In this document: positions 44,310 to 54,080 of the stretch, piece by piece
Position numbering within the stretch: position 1 is the first letter of the stretch
How the letters are laid out: each line of letters begins with the position of its first letter
NCBI GenBank assembly: GCA_046297835.1
Contig: JBKBHI010000013.1
Location: forward strand, 37,526 to 101,525
Length of the DNA: 64,000 bases
Reading direction: 5' to 3'
From: CAMAVH01 sp046297835
Lineage (GTDB): Bacteria > Pseudomonadota > Alphaproteobacteria > SMXQ01
Translations under genes and position numbers: made by a program
Notes under the pieces: generated by a model
What the model saw: the letters and a program-made list of their open reading frames with translations, nothing else
The model's database searches: none
What the model was told of the DNA's origin: nothing

Positions 44310-47300
44310 TTAGCTGCAGCCGGTCGTCGAACCGCAGGTGTTGCACTTCAGGCAGGTGCCGTTGCGCACCAGGGTGAAGTTGCCGCATTCGCCGCAAGCG
44401 TCGCCCTCGTAGCCCTTCAAGCGCGCCTCGCGGATTTTCTCCATCTTGGCGTTGATCTTGGACGAGGCGGCGGCGGGCATGCCGCCGTCGTCGGCATAGG
44501 CGACGCTGGCCACGGCCTGCGCCGAGGTGGCCGTGATGAAGGTCGCTTCCGAGGCCAGGGTGGTCGCGCCGAGCGCGGTCGCCTCGGCGACGGCCGCGCC
44601 GCCCTTCAGCACGTAGAGGTTGCTGCGGACGTAGCCGTTCGAGGCCAGCTTGCGCACCGCGTCGGCCACCTGGGCCGCCGCCGTCGTGCCGGCTTCCGGC
44701 AGGTCGCCCTGCTTGTCGCCGAGGCCCATGGCGTCAGGCAGCACGTCGCCCGGGGAGACATGGGCGAGGTCGTTGCGGCCGGCGTAGGAGATGGCCAGCT
44801 CGCGGAACACGTAGTCGAGGATCGAGGTCGCCATCTTGATGGCCTCGTTGCCTTCGACCATGCCCGACGGCTCGAAGCGGGTGAAGGTGAAGGCCTCGAC
44901 GAACTCCTCGAGCGGCACGCCGTATTGCAGGCCGATCGAGATGGCGATGGCGAAGTTGTTCATCATCGCGCGGAAGGCGGCGCCTTCCTTGTGCATGTCG
45001 ATGAAAATCTCGCCGAGCTTGCCGTCCTCGTATTCGCCGGTGCGGAGATAGACCTTGTGGCCCCCGACGATGGCCTTCTGCGTGTAGCCCTTGCGGCGCA
45101 GCGGCAGACGGCGGCGATCCGAGACGTATTTCTCGATGATGCGCTCGGCGATGATCTGCGCCTTCTCGGCGGCCGGCGCCTCGACGATCTTCTCGACGAG
45201 ATCCTGGTTGTCCTCGGTCTCGTCTTCCAGCACCACGGCGTTCAAAGGCTGGCTCAGCTTCGAGCCGTCGCGATAGAGCGCGTTGGCCTTCAGCGCGAGA
45301 CGCCACGACAGCATGTAGGCGTTCTTGCAGTCCTCGACCGTCGCCGCGTTCTGCATGTTGATGGTCTTGGAGATCGCGCCCGAGATGAACGGCTGCGCGG
45401 CGGCCAGCATGTGGATGTGGCTCTCGACCGACAGGAAGCGCTTGCCGGTGCGGCCGCAGGGGTTGGCGCAGTCGAACACCGAGTAATGCTCGAGCTTCAG
45501 GTGCGGCGCGCCTTCCAGCGTCATCGCGCCGCAGCAGTAGATGTTCGCCGCGTCGATGTCGGCCTTCGAGAAGCCGAGACGTTCGAGCATGTTGAACGAG
45601 ACGTCGTTCATCTCCTCGGCCGTGAAGCCGAGGACCTTCGTGCAGAATTCTTCGCCGAGCGTCCACTTGTTGAAGGCGAACTTGATGTCGAAGGCGGAGC
45701 CGAGGCCGGCTTCGATGGCCTGCAAGGCGCTTTCGTTGAAGCCCTTGGCGGCCAGCGCGGCGTGATCGACGCCGGGCGCGGTCTTGAGCGTGCCGCGGCC
45801 GACGGCGTAGGCGACGATCTCGTCGATCTGCGCGTCCGAATAGCCCAGGGTCTTGAGACCGACCGGCACGACGCGGTTGATGATCTTGAAGTAGCCGCCG
45901 CCGGCGAGCTTCTTGAACTTCACCAGGGCGAAGTCGGGCTCGATGCCGGTGGTGTCGCAATCCATCACCAGGCCGATGGTGCCGGTGGGGGCGACGACGC
46001 TGGCCTGGGCGTTGCGGTAGCCGTGCTGCTCGCCGAGCTTCAGCGCCTTGTCCCAGGCGCGCGCCGCGGCGGCCGCCAAGTTGACGTCCGGGCAATTCTC
46101 GATGTCGAGCGGCACCGGCTTCACCGACAGGCCCTCGTAGCCCTCGCTCTCGCCGTAAGCGGCGCGGCGATGGTTGCGGATGACGCGCAGCATGGCCTCG
46201 CGGTTCTTGGCGAACTCGGAGAACGCGCCGAGCTCGCCGGCCATTTCGGCCGAAGTCGCGTAGGAGACGCCGGTCAGCACGGCGGTGATCGCGCCGATCA
46301 TGGCGCGGCCGTCGGCCGAGTCGTAGCCGAGGCCGTTGGCCATCAAGAGGCCGCCGACGTTGGCGTAGCCGAGGCCCAGGGTGCGGAACTTGTAGGACAG
46401 CTCGGCGATTTCCTTGGACGGGAACTGGGCCATCAGCACGGAGATTTCGAGAACCACGGTCCACAGGCGCGTGGCGTGCTCGAAGCCGGCGATGTCGAAG
46501 CTGCCGTCGTCGCGGCGGAAAGCGAGCAGGTTCATCGACGCCAGATTGCAGGCGGTGTCGTCGAGGAACATGTATTCCGAGCAGGGGTTGGACGCGTTGA
46601 TGCGGCCGGACTCGGGGCAGGTGTGCCACTCGTTGATCGTCGTGTCGAACTGCACGCCCGGATCGGCGGAGGCCCAGGCGGCGTGGCCGATCTGCTCCCA
46701 CAGGTCGCGCGCCTTGATCTTCTTGTGGACCTTGCCGTCGGTGCGGCGGATTAGCTCCCACTCGCCGTCCTCGATCACCTTCTGCAGGAACTTGTCGGTG
46801 ACGCGCACCGAGTTGTTCGAGTTCTGGCCCGAGACGGTGAGGTAGGCTTCGCTGTCCCAGTCGGTGTCGTAGACCTTGAAGTCGATCTCCGAGTAGCCCT
46901 GCTGGGCGAACTGGATGACCCGCTGGATGTAGTTTTCCGAGACGGCGGACTTGCGCGCGGCGATGATCGCCTTCTTGAGCGCGGGGTTCTTCTTCGGATC
47001 GAACTTTTCGGCGCCGACGATGTCCTGCGCTTCGGTGTGGCAGGCTTTGATGACGGCGTTGAGGTGCTGGCTGGCGAGCTTGGAGCCGGCGACCAGCGCG
47101 GCCACCTTCTGCTCCTCGACGACCTTCCAGTTGATGTACTGCTCGATGTCCGGATGGTCGAGATCGACCGTGACCATCTTGGCGGCGCGGCGCGTGGTGC
47201 CGCCCGACTTGATCGCGCCGGCGGCGCGGTCGCCGATCTTGAGGAAGCTCATCAGGCCCGACGACTTGCCGCCGCCGGCCAGCTTCTCGTTCTCGCCGCG

Positions 47301-48014
47301 CAGGCGCGAGAAGTTGCTGCCGGTGCCCGAGCCGTATTTGAACAGGCGCGCCTCGCGCACCCACAGGTCCATGATGCCGCCTTCGTTCACCAGATCGTCG
47401 GCGACGGACTGGATGAAGCAGGCGTGCGGCTGCGGATGCTCGTAGGACGAGGTAGACTTGGTCAGTTCGCCGGTCGTGAAATCGACGTAGTAGTGGCCCT
47501 GCGAGGGGCCGTCGATGCCATAGGCCCAATGCAGGCCGGTGTTGAACCATTGCGGCGAGTTCGGCGCGGCCATCTGCTTGGCGAGCATGAAGCACAGCTC
47601 GTCGTAGAAGGCGCGGGCGTCCTCGTCGGTGTCGAAGTAGCCGCCCTTCCAGCCCCAATAGGTCCAGGTGCCGGCCAAGCGGTTGAACACCTGCGCCGAT
47701 TGCGTCTCGCCGCCGGTGCGCTTGCCCTTCTCGACGCCGGCGAGCTTGTCCTCGTCGGCGACCTGACGCCACAGCCAGGCCGGAACGTCGGGCTCCTCCA
47801 CGGCGGTCAGCGCCGTCGGCACCCCGGCCTTGCGGAAATACTTCTGGGCGATGATGTCGCAGGCGACCTGCGACCAATCTTCGGGGACCTCGATGCCTTC
47901 CAGACGGAAGACGATCGAGCCGTCGGGATTGCGGATTTCGCTCGTCGCGGCGCGGAACTTGATGTCCGCGTAGGGCGACTGGCCGGCTTTGGTGAAATGA
48001 CGTGCGATACGCAT
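44310..48014 (-). CDS. nrdJ: adenosylcobalamin-dependent (class II) ribonucleotide reductase
   Basis: The 1234-residue enzyme reduces ribonucleotides to deoxyribonucleotides using a B12-derived thiyl radical. Typical NrdJ blocks are NPCSEYMFLDDTACNLASMN, VVAPTGTIGLVMDCDTTGIEPDFALVKFKKLAGGGYF and SGMVEGNEAIKMATSILDYVFREL. The C-terminus is a zinc-ribbon-like tail (CGECGNFTLVRNGTCLKCNTCGSTTGC) whose terminal cysteines are thought to relay reducing power. No N-terminal ATP-cone is evident. A candidate promoter with NrdR-like boxes lies upstream. It works without oxygen dependence. Confidence 0.96.
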   Translation of the reverse strand: MRIARHFTKAGQSPYADIKFRAATSEIRNPDGSIVFRLEGIEVPEDWSQVACDIIAQKYFRKAGVPTALTAVEEPDVPAWLWRQVADEDKLAGVEKGKRTGGETQSAQVFNRLAGTWTYWGWKGGYFDTDEDARAFYDELCFMLAKQMAAPNSPQWFNTGLHWAYGIDGPSQGHYYVDFTTGELTKSTSSYEHPQPHACFIQSVADDLVNEGGIMDLWVREARLFKYGSGTGSNFSRLRGENEKLAGGGKSSGLMSFLKIGDRAAGAIKSGGTTRRAAKMVTVDLDHPDIEQYINWKVVEEQKVAALVAGSKLASQHLNAVIKACHTEAQDIVGAEKFDPKKNPALKKAIIAARKSAVSENYIQRVIQFAQQGYSEIDFKVYDTDWDSEAYLTVSGQNSNNSVRVTDKFLQKVIEDGEWELIRRTDGKVHKKIKARDLWEQIGHAAWASADPGVQFDTTINEWHTCPESGRINASNPCSEYMFLDDTACNLASMNLLAFRRDDGSFDIAGFEHATRLWTVVLEISVLMAQFPSKEIAELSYKFRTLGLGYANVGGLLMANGLGYDSADGRAMIGAITAVLTGVSYATSAEMAGELGAFSEFAKNREAMLRVIRNHRRAAYGESEGYEGLSVKPVPLDIENCPDVNLAAAAARAWDKALKLGEQHGYRNAQASVVAPTGTIGLVMDCDTTGIEPDFALVKFKKLAGGGYFKIINRVVPVGLKTLGYSDAQIDEIVAYAVGRGTLKTAPGVDHAALAAKGFNESALQAIEAGLGSAFDIKFAFNKWTLGEEFCTKVLGFTAEEMNDVSFNMLERLGFSKADIDAANIYCCGAMTLEGAPHLKLEHYSVFDCANPCGRTGKRFLSVESHIHMLAAAQPFISGAISKTINMQNAATVEDCKNAYMLSWRLALKANALYRDGSKLSQPLNAVVLEDETEDNQDLVEKIVEAPAAEKAQIIAERIIEKYVSDRRRLPLRRKGYTQKAIVGGHKVYLRTGEYEDGKLGEIFIDMHKEGAAFRAMMNNFAIAISIGLQYGVPLEEFVEAFTFTRFEPSGMVEGNEAIKMATSILDYVFRELAISYAGRNDLAHVSPGDVLPDAMGLGDKQGDLPEAGTTAAAQVADAVRKLASNGYVRSNLYVLKGGAAVAEATALGATTLASEATFITATSAQAVASVAYADDGGMPAAASSKINAKMEKIREARLKGYEGDACGECGNFTLVRNGTCLKCNTCGSTTGCS

Positions 48015-48131
48015 AGTCCCCCCAACACGAGAACGAATTTTGAATCTGATTAAGCTCGGCCCCCGGACCGAAACCGGTCCATTTCCTTCCGTCGGCAGCC
48101 ATCTTGGCGCAACATGCGGAAGGGAATCCCG

Positions 48132-48159
48132 AGTATGCCACTAGATGTGGGGCGGTCAA
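48132..48159 (-). promoter_or_regulatory. candidate nrdJ promoter
   Basis: On the minus strand TTGACC (48159-48154) and CATACT (48137-48132) are separated by 16 bases, predicting a start near 48125 and a leader of about 110 bases. The 16-base spacer coincides exactly with one of the NrdR-like boxes. Confidence 0.55.
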
Positions 48160-48172
48160 CGACATTTTGTGT
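48138..48172. promoter_or_regulatory. candidate NrdR-box pair on the nrdJ promoter
   Basis: Two 16-base windows, 48138-48153 (left half CCACTAGA) and 48157-48172 (right half TTTTGTGT), both match the NrdR-box core as I remember it (acaCwAtATaTwGtgt) at positions 3, 4, 6, 8, 9, 11, 13 and 15. Each has one weak half. The centres are 19 bases apart, slightly short of two helical turns. They cover the -35 and the whole spacer, the expected place for a repressor of dNTP synthesis. Confidence 0.45.
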
Positions 48173-48328
48173 TACAGCGGGCCGTCACCACCAAATATGG
48201 CGCTCACTCTTGCGCAGGATCGGCCCTCGCGGCTTGTCGAAGCGCAGGCTCAATGCGATAGTCGCCGCGAAATTTTCCGCCTCGGGCGCGGCTTTGCGCC
48301 GCCGCCCCGCCTCAGTTTGGAGTTTGCG

Positions 48329-48712
48329 ATGTCCTTCGGCACCCGCCTGTTCACCTGGCTGCGCGGCGAACTGGTCGGCACCGACCAATTCGGCAACCGC
48401 TATTACCGCGACAAGAGCGGGGCCAAGGCCAAGGTCGGCTCGGGCCTGTCCAAAGAGCGCCGCTGGGTGCTCTACGAGGGCGACGTCGAAGCGTCGCGCG
48501 TGCCGCCCATGTGGCACGCCTGGCTGCATTACAGCCTCGACGCGCCGCCGGCCTCGAATAGCGCCGAGGCGACCAAGCTCTACGGCTGGCAGAAGGACCA
48601 TCAGCCCAACATGACCGGCACGCCGGACGCCTACCGGCCGCCCGGATCGCTGCTGGCCGGCGGCCAGCGCGCGCCGGCGACCGGCGATTACGAGCCCTGG
48701 CGGCCGTCGTAA
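48329..48712 (+). CDS. NADH:ubiquinone oxidoreductase accessory subunit NDUFA12 (17.2 kDa) family
   Basis: The 127-residue protein matches the mitochondrial complex I B17.2/NDUFA12 family kept in alphaproteobacteria: LVGTDQFGNRYYRDKSG, KERRWVLYEGDVEASRVPPMWHAWLHYSLDAPP and WQKDHQPNMTGTPDAYRPPGSL. It binds the peripheral arm of complex I. The ATG at 48329 gives the family N-terminus; upstream codons are rejected. The nuo genes are not in the window. Confidence 0.95.
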   Translation: MSFGTRLFTWLRGELVGTDQFGNRYYRDKSGAKAKVGSGLSKERRWVLYEGDVEASRVPPMWHAWLHYSLDAPPASNSAEATKLYGWQKDHQPNMTGTPDAYRPPGSLLAGGQRAPATGDYEPWRPS

Positions 48713-48765
48713 GCCGTCGCCGTCTTCAAGTCCCGTTTCCAGCGTAGCCAGAGAAAGCCAGCGCC

Positions 48766-49269
48766 ATGCGTCGCAATGTCATCGAAACCGTCCTCGGCGC
48801 CGTCGTCCTGCTGGTGGCGGCCCTGTTCGTGATCTTCGCCTATACCAACGCCAGCCTGCGCACAGTGAGCGGCTATCCGCTGACGGCCAAATTCGACCGC
48901 GTCGACGGCCTGAACACCGGCAGCGACGTGAAGATGAGCGGCATCAAAGTCGGCACCGTCACCGGCCAGGACATCGATCCGCAGAGCTATCTCGCGGTCG
49001 TGCACATTTCGGTCGATCCGCGCATCAAGCTGCCGGCCGATTCGGCGGCCGAGGTGGTGAGCGACGGCCTGCTCGGCGGCAAGTATCTCTCGCTGGTGCC
49101 GGGCGCCGACAGCAAGCTGCTGGAGGCGGGCAGCGAGATCAAATTCACCCAGTCGCCGATCAATCTCGAATCGCTCATCGGCCAGTTGCTGTTCAGCAAC
49201 CAGCGGTCGAGCGATGGTGGCGGCGACGCCGCGCCGCCGGCGGATGGCGTGCCGGGCGGCACGCTCTGA
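48766..49269 (+). CDS. mlaD: MlaD-type MCE-domain protein of outer-membrane lipid asymmetry
   Basis: The 167-residue protein has one N-terminal membrane helix (about residues 7-28) and a single MCE domain (about 38-115: YPLTAKFDRVDGLNTGSDVKMSGIKVGTVTG, then SDGLLGGKYLSLVPG), followed by SPINLESLIGQLLF. MlaD forms the hexameric periplasmic ring of the MlaFEDB phospholipid transporter. MlaE and MlaF are not adjacent. The TGA overlaps the ATG of the next gene. Confidence 0.92.
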   Translation: MRRNVIETVLGAVVLLVAALFVIFAYTNASLRTVSGYPLTAKFDRVDGLNTGSDVKMSGIKVGTVTGQDIDPQSYLAVVHISVDPRIKLPADSAAEVVSDGLLGGKYLSLVPGADSKLLEAGSEIKFTQSPINLESLIGQLLFSNQRSSDGGGDAAPPADGVPGGTL

Positions 49270-49511
49270 TGGCGCAAGCGGGCCCTGGCTCCAAGGCGGG
49301 CCTCGATCTGCCGGCGTGGAAGACGCCGGAGGGCGCGCCGGTCTCCTGCACCGAGAAGATCAAAGTGCTGAACGAGAATCTCGGCGAGATCGAAGGCATG
49401 GTGCGCGACGCCTTCGAGGACGCCGTGCTGATGGGCTGCGACGAGGCGCAGGTGCGCGACGTGCTGCGCCGGCTCGTCGAGAGCCTTGAAAACCCCTATC
49501 GCAAAAGCTGA
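49269..49511 (+). CDS. hypothetical 80-residue protein between mlaD and DUF2155
   Basis: I do not recognise a named family. The protein is acidic and helical after residue 25 (CTEKIKVLNENLGEIEGMVRDAFEDAVLMGCDEAQVRDVLRRLVESLENPY) with two cysteines and no signal peptide or membrane helix. It shares start/stop bases with both neighbours (TGATG and ATGA), so it is almost certainly translated with MlaD and DUF2155. The context suggests an envelope-related or assembly role, but that is inference. Confidence 0.8.
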   Translation: MAQAGPGSKAGLDLPAWKTPEGAPVSCTEKIKVLNENLGEIEGMVRDAFEDAVLMGCDEAQVRDVLRRLVESLENPYRKS

Positions 49512-49918
49512 TGACGCGCCGTCCGCTCATCGCCGCCGCGGCTCTGCTCGCGGGTCTCGCGGCTCTCGCGGCATCGCCGGCCGCCGCGCTGGAAGGCGAC
49601 GGCGCGCTGCTGCAGGGGCTCGACAAGGTCACCGCCCGGATCTCCAGCTTCGAAGCGCCGATCGGGACCGAGGTGCGCTTCGGCGCGCTCGACATCGTCG
49701 TGCGCCGCTGCGTGAAAGCGCCGCCGGAGGATTCGCCGGAAAGCGCCGCCTTTCTCGAAGTGAAGGAGCAGCGCGCCGGCGAGGAGCCGCGCGGGCTGTT
49801 CGCCGGCTGGATGTTCGCCTCGTCGCCGGCGTTGTCGGCGCTTGAGCATCCGGTCTACGACGTTTGGGTCAAGGACTGCCTGAACGCCAAATCCGATTCG
49901 TCGAGCGGGCCGAGGTAG
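49511..49918 (+). CDS. DUF2155 family secreted protein
   Basis: The 135-residue protein has a signal peptide (residues 1-26, ending SPAAA) and the DUF2155 core: LDKVTARISSFEAPIGTEVRFGALDIVVRRCVKAPPEDSPESAAFLEV, then LFAGWMFASSPALSALEHPVYDVWVKDC. Two conserved cysteines may form a disulfide. The function is unknown. Its last 64 bases overlap the convergent aat gene on the other strand. Confidence 0.88.
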   Translation: MTRRPLIAAAALLAGLAALAASPAAALEGDGALLQGLDKVTARISSFEAPIGTEVRFGALDIVVRRCVKAPPEDSPESAAFLEVKEQRAGEEPRGLFAGWMFASSPALSALEHPVYDVWVKDCLNAKSDSSSGPR

Positions 49919-50526
49919 AACGCCGCCCGCGTCTGCAGCGCCGCCATCAGTTCGCGGCGATAGTCGGCGCGCTCGATCTCCACCGCGCCGAAGCCGATCA
50001 GATGCTTGGTGACGAATTGCGTGTCGAGCAGCCGGTAGCCGCCGCGCCGCAGCCGCGCGATCAGGTGGCACAGCGCCACCTTGCTGGCGTCGGTCTCCAG
50101 GCTGAACATGCTCTCGCCGAAGAAGGCCCCGGCGATCGAGACGCCGTAGAGCCCGCCGACCAGCCGGCCGTCCAGCCAGCTTTCCACCGAATGGGCGTGG
50201 CCCATGGCGAACAGGCCGGAATAGAGCCGGATGATCTCGCTGTTGATCCAGGTCTTCGGCCGCTCCGGCCGCGCCGCGCCGCAGGCGCGGATCACCGCCT
50301 CGTAGGCGGTGTCGCAGCGGATCTCGAAGGGATTGCGCCGCAGCGTCTTCTGGAGCTTGCGCGAGATGCGGAAGCCGTCCAGCGGCAGCACGCCGCGCTT
50401 GTCGGGATCGACCCAGAACAGCGTCGGGTCGTCGGCGCTTTCGGCCATCGGGAATATGCCGGCGGCATAGGTGCGGAGCAGGATGTCCGGCGTCAGGTCG
50501 GAAATCTGTCCGTCGCGCGCGCTCAT
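49855..50526 (-). CDS. aat: leucyl/phenylalanyl-tRNA--protein transferase
   Basis: The 223-residue enzyme adds Leu or Phe to proteins with N-terminal Lys or Arg, creating N-degrons for ClpS/ClpA. The family signature is complete: TYAAGIFPMAESADDPTLFWVDPDKRGVLPLDGFRISRKLQKTLRR, HSVESWLDGRLVGGLYGVSIAGAFFGESMF and LLDTQFVTKHLIGFGAVEI. It is the last gene of the minus-strand aroQ-accB-accC-aat group and overlaps the end of DUF2155. Confidence 0.97.
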   Translation of the reverse strand: MSARDGQISDLTPDILLRTYAAGIFPMAESADDPTLFWVDPDKRGVLPLDGFRISRKLQKTLRRNPFEIRCDTAYEAVIRACGAARPERPKTWINSEIIRLYSGLFAMGHAHSVESWLDGRLVGGLYGVSIAGAFFGESMFSLETDASKVALCHLIARLRRGGYRLLDTQFVTKHLIGFGAVEIERADYRRELMAALQTRAAFYLGPLDESDLAFRQSLTQTS

Positions 50527-50575
50527 CGTCCCGCCATGCCGTGAGGCCCCGTTGGGGGCAGGGCGCGGCGTCGGC

Positions 50576-51918
<1,343 letters not shown>

Positions 51919-51919
<1 letters not shown>

Positions 51920-52365
51920 CACTCGATGATCAGCAAGACTTCGCCGTACTCGACCGGCGCGGCGTTGGCGACGAGGATCTGGCTGATCTTGCCGGCCTTG
52001 GGCGCCTTGATCGGGTTCATGGTCTTCATCGCCTCGATGAGGAACAGGGTCTGGCCCTGGGTCACGCGGTCGCCGACCTTGACGAACGCCGGGGCGTTGG
52101 GCTCGGGCGCGGCGTAGACGGTGCCGACCATCGGCGAGGTGACGGCGCCGGGATGGCGCGAGACGTCCTCGGCCGCCACGGGCGCGGCGGCGACGGGCGC
52201 GGGGGCCGCGGCGACCGCCGCCGGCATCACGGTCGTGGCGGACGACGCCTTGGAGACGCGCACTTTCCAGCCGCCGTCGGAATATTCGATTTCGGTCAGG
52301 CCGGTTTCGTCCAGCAGCTTCGCGAGCTTGCGGACCAGCTCTTCCTCGACGTTGGGCTTCGCCAT
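51919..52365 (-). CDS. accB: acetyl-CoA carboxylase biotin carboxyl carrier protein
   Basis: The 148-residue protein has an N-terminal helical region (VEEELVRKLAKLLDETGLTEIEYSDGGWKVRVSK), an Ala/Pro linker and the biotinyl domain (about residues 75-148) with the biotin-accepting Lys in IEAMKTMNPIKAP (about residue 113) and the VTSPMVGTVY thumb region. The start ATG overlaps the aroQ stop by one base (TAATG). Confidence 0.97.
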
Positions 52366-52850
52366 TACTTCGTCCTCTTGGCCTTGGGGGCGTTCTTGGG
52401 TTTCGCGGCCGTTTCGCCGACGATGCGCGCCATCGCCTCCAGGGCCAGCACGTAGCCCTGCGAGCCGAGGCCGCAGATCATCCCGCGCGCGGCGCGCGTG
52501 ATGTAGGAATGGTGGCGAAACTCCTCGCGCTTGAAGAGGTTCGACAGATGCACCTCGATCACCGGCAACTCGCTCGCCAGCAAGGCGTCGAGCAGCGCGA
52601 CCGAGGTGTGGGTGAAGGCGCCGGCGTTGATCAGGATGCCGGCCTTCTTGCCGCGCGCCTCCTGGATCCAGCCGACCAGCTCGCCCTCGTGGTTGCTCTG
52701 GCGGAAATCGACGGCCAGCCCGAGTCGCTTGCCGGCGGCGGCGCACAGCTTGGCGATGTCGGCGAGGGTCTCGCGCCCGTAAATCTCGGGCTCGCGGCTC
52801 CCCAACAGGTTGAGGTTGGGGCCGTTGAGGACCAGCACGGATTGTGGCAT
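52365..52850 (-). CDS. aroQ: type II 3-dehydroquinate dehydratase
   Basis: The 161-residue shikimate-pathway enzyme has the type II features: VLNGPNLNLLGSREPEIYG with the catalytic Tyr, DFRQSNHEGELVGWIQEA, the Asn-containing LINAGAFTHTSVALLDAL and IEVHLSNLFKREEFRHHSYI with the catalytic His. A basic tail ends it. aroQ-accB-accC is a frequent gene order in proteobacteria. It starts this minus-strand group. Confidence 0.97.
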   Translation of the reverse strand: MPQSVLVLNGPNLNLLGSREPEIYGRETLADIAKLCAAAGKRLGLAVDFRQSNHEGELVGWIQEARGKKAGILINAGAFTHTSVALLDALLASELPVIEVHLSNLFKREEFRHHSYITRAARGMICGLGSQGYVLALEAMARIVGETAAKPKNAPKAKRTK

Positions 52851-53087
52851 GGGCGGCGAATTTCCTTCGACGGGCGGTTGGCCGACCTTTATCCCAAGCC
52901 CTTGCGGGGCGCAACCGATCCGTGAGCCCGCGCCGGCCGAGCCGGGGCCGGCAAGCGTTTGATCGGGCAGGGGAAGCGGTCGGGCGCGCGGGCCGGCTTG
53001 GGGAGCGCCACGGCGGCGTTTTACGTCCCTTTAACCATTTTACCTTATTTAATTTGAGCGAAATTGTCCCGTTTTAGGAGCGCCCCC

Positions 53088-53561
53088 GTGACCGAGCCCC
53101 ATCCGCGCGAACGACGCCTTGTGCTGCGTCTGCTCGACTATTGGCGGCAGATGGCCGGCGAGGGCGATTGGCCGCAGCCGGCGCTGATCGACCCGACGGC
53201 GATCCCCGACATGTGGACTTTCTGCTTCATGATCGACGACCCCAAGGGCGCGCCGCGCCTCAGCTACGTCGGCGACTATCACAAGGAGATGTACGGCTCG
53301 GATCCGACCGGCCTCGCCTTTCACGAGGTCGCCCAGGAGACGTTGCTCGGCCGCTCCATCGCCCATCTCAAGGACGTGCTGGCCAAGGGCGTGCCCGTCA
53401 CCTACGGCAACCATTTCGTCGACCGCGAAGGCCGTGGCCTGCTCTATCGCAGCATCCTTCTGCCACTTAGCGCCGACGGCAAGACCGTCAGCGTCGTGCT
53501 CGGCGGAGCCAATTGCCGCATCCTCGGCCATGACGAAGTGATCGAGAATCCGCAGCCATGA
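53088..53561 (+). CDS. PAS-domain protein of the PAS_5 type (GTG start)
   Basis: The 157-residue protein is a single PAS-like domain: LRLLDYWRQMAGEGDWPQPALIDPTAIPDMWTFCFMIDD, then RLSYVGDYHKEMYGSDPTGLAF and GNHFVDREGRGLLYRSILLPLSADGKTVSVVLGGANC. No output domain is attached, so it may sense a ligand and bind a partner. The GTG is chosen because AGGAG at 53076-53080 lies seven bases before it. Its TGA overlaps the start of the next gene. Confidence 0.82.
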   Translation: MTEPHPRERRLVLRLLDYWRQMAGEGDWPQPALIDPTAIPDMWTFCFMIDDPKGAPRLSYVGDYHKEMYGSDPTGLAFHEVAQETLLGRSIAHLKDVLAKGVPVTYGNHFVDREGRGLLYRSILLPLSADGKTVSVVLGGANCRILGHDEVIENPQP

Positions 53562-53953
53562 TGGTCGTATTCGAAATCCACACCTTCCGCGAAGGCGTCT
53601 GGAAGATCGATTCGGTTTTCGACGACAAGGAGCTCGCCGTCACCGAAGCGCAGCGCATGGAGCGCTCGGGCCGCTATTCGGCGATCCGCGTCGTCGAGGA
53701 AAGCTTCGACGAGACGACCGAGAAGGGCAACACGCGCACTGTCTACCGCTCGACCAAGGTCGACCGCGTCAATACGGAAACCGCCGAACGGCGCAAGGCG
53801 CCTTCGACCATCGCCGCGCCGCCGCGCAAAGCGCCGCCGAAGAAGAAACGGTCGAGCTTCACCCAGATGATGATCGTCGCCTGCCTGACGCTGGGCGCCA
53901 TCGTCGTCGCCGGCATGGGCATCATGTACGCCCTCCACACGCTGGCGAGCTAA
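53558..53953 (+). CDS. predicted tail-anchored membrane protein, 131 residues
   Basis: I do not recognise a named family. A soluble N-terminal part (VFEIHTFREGVWKIDSVFDDKELAVTEAQRMERSGRYSAIRVVEESFDETTEK) is followed by a basic proline-rich linker and one C-terminal membrane helix (about residues 104-127: MMIVACLTLGAIVVAGMGIMYAL). The start overlaps the PAS gene stop (ATGATGG; the second ATG is also possible). The pairing suggests that the PAS protein works at the membrane through this protein. Confidence 0.78.
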   Translation: MMVVFEIHTFREGVWKIDSVFDDKELAVTEAQRMERSGRYSAIRVVEESFDETTEKGNTRTVYRSTKVDRVNTETAERRKAPSTIAAPPRKAPPKKKRSSFTQMMIVACLTLGAIVVAGMGIMYALHTLAS

Positions 53954-54052
53954 AACGGCCGCCAGTTAGACGGTTGCGAGCCGAGCCGGCGTCTCGTTCC
54001 GGCATCGGTTGGTTCCGAAATACGGCGCTTTGCGCGCCGCGCGCCCCCAGCC

Positions 54053-54080
54053 TTGAACGGCCGGCCGAATCGGCGATAAT
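54053..54080 (+). promoter_or_regulatory. sigma70-type promoter for thiSG
   Basis: TTGAAC (54053-54058) and GATAAT (54075-54080) are 16 bases apart, predicting a start near 54087 and a leader of about 56 bases, too short for a thiamine pyrophosphate riboswitch. Confidence 0.6.

Larger units (their letters stand above)
48015..48328. other. divergent nrdJ / NDUFA12 control region
   Basis: This 314-base gap carries the nrdJ promoter and NrdR-like boxes (48132-48172), and a leader hairpin GGACCG-AAAC-CGGTCC at 48065-48080. It has no supported gene. An open frame from 48104 extends the NDUFA12 frame upstream, but its sequence is not family-like. No B12 riboswitch motif was seen. Confidence 0.6.

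Noticed and set aside
44262..46754. 830-codon open frame on the plus strand opposite nrdJ
   Set aside because: It is a shadow of nrdJ with low-complexity Ala/Arg/Asp composition and no family features.
48015..48328. Cobalamin riboswitch upstream of nrdJ
   Set aside because: No B12-box-like conserved core was seen. Promoter and NrdR-like sites explain the region better.
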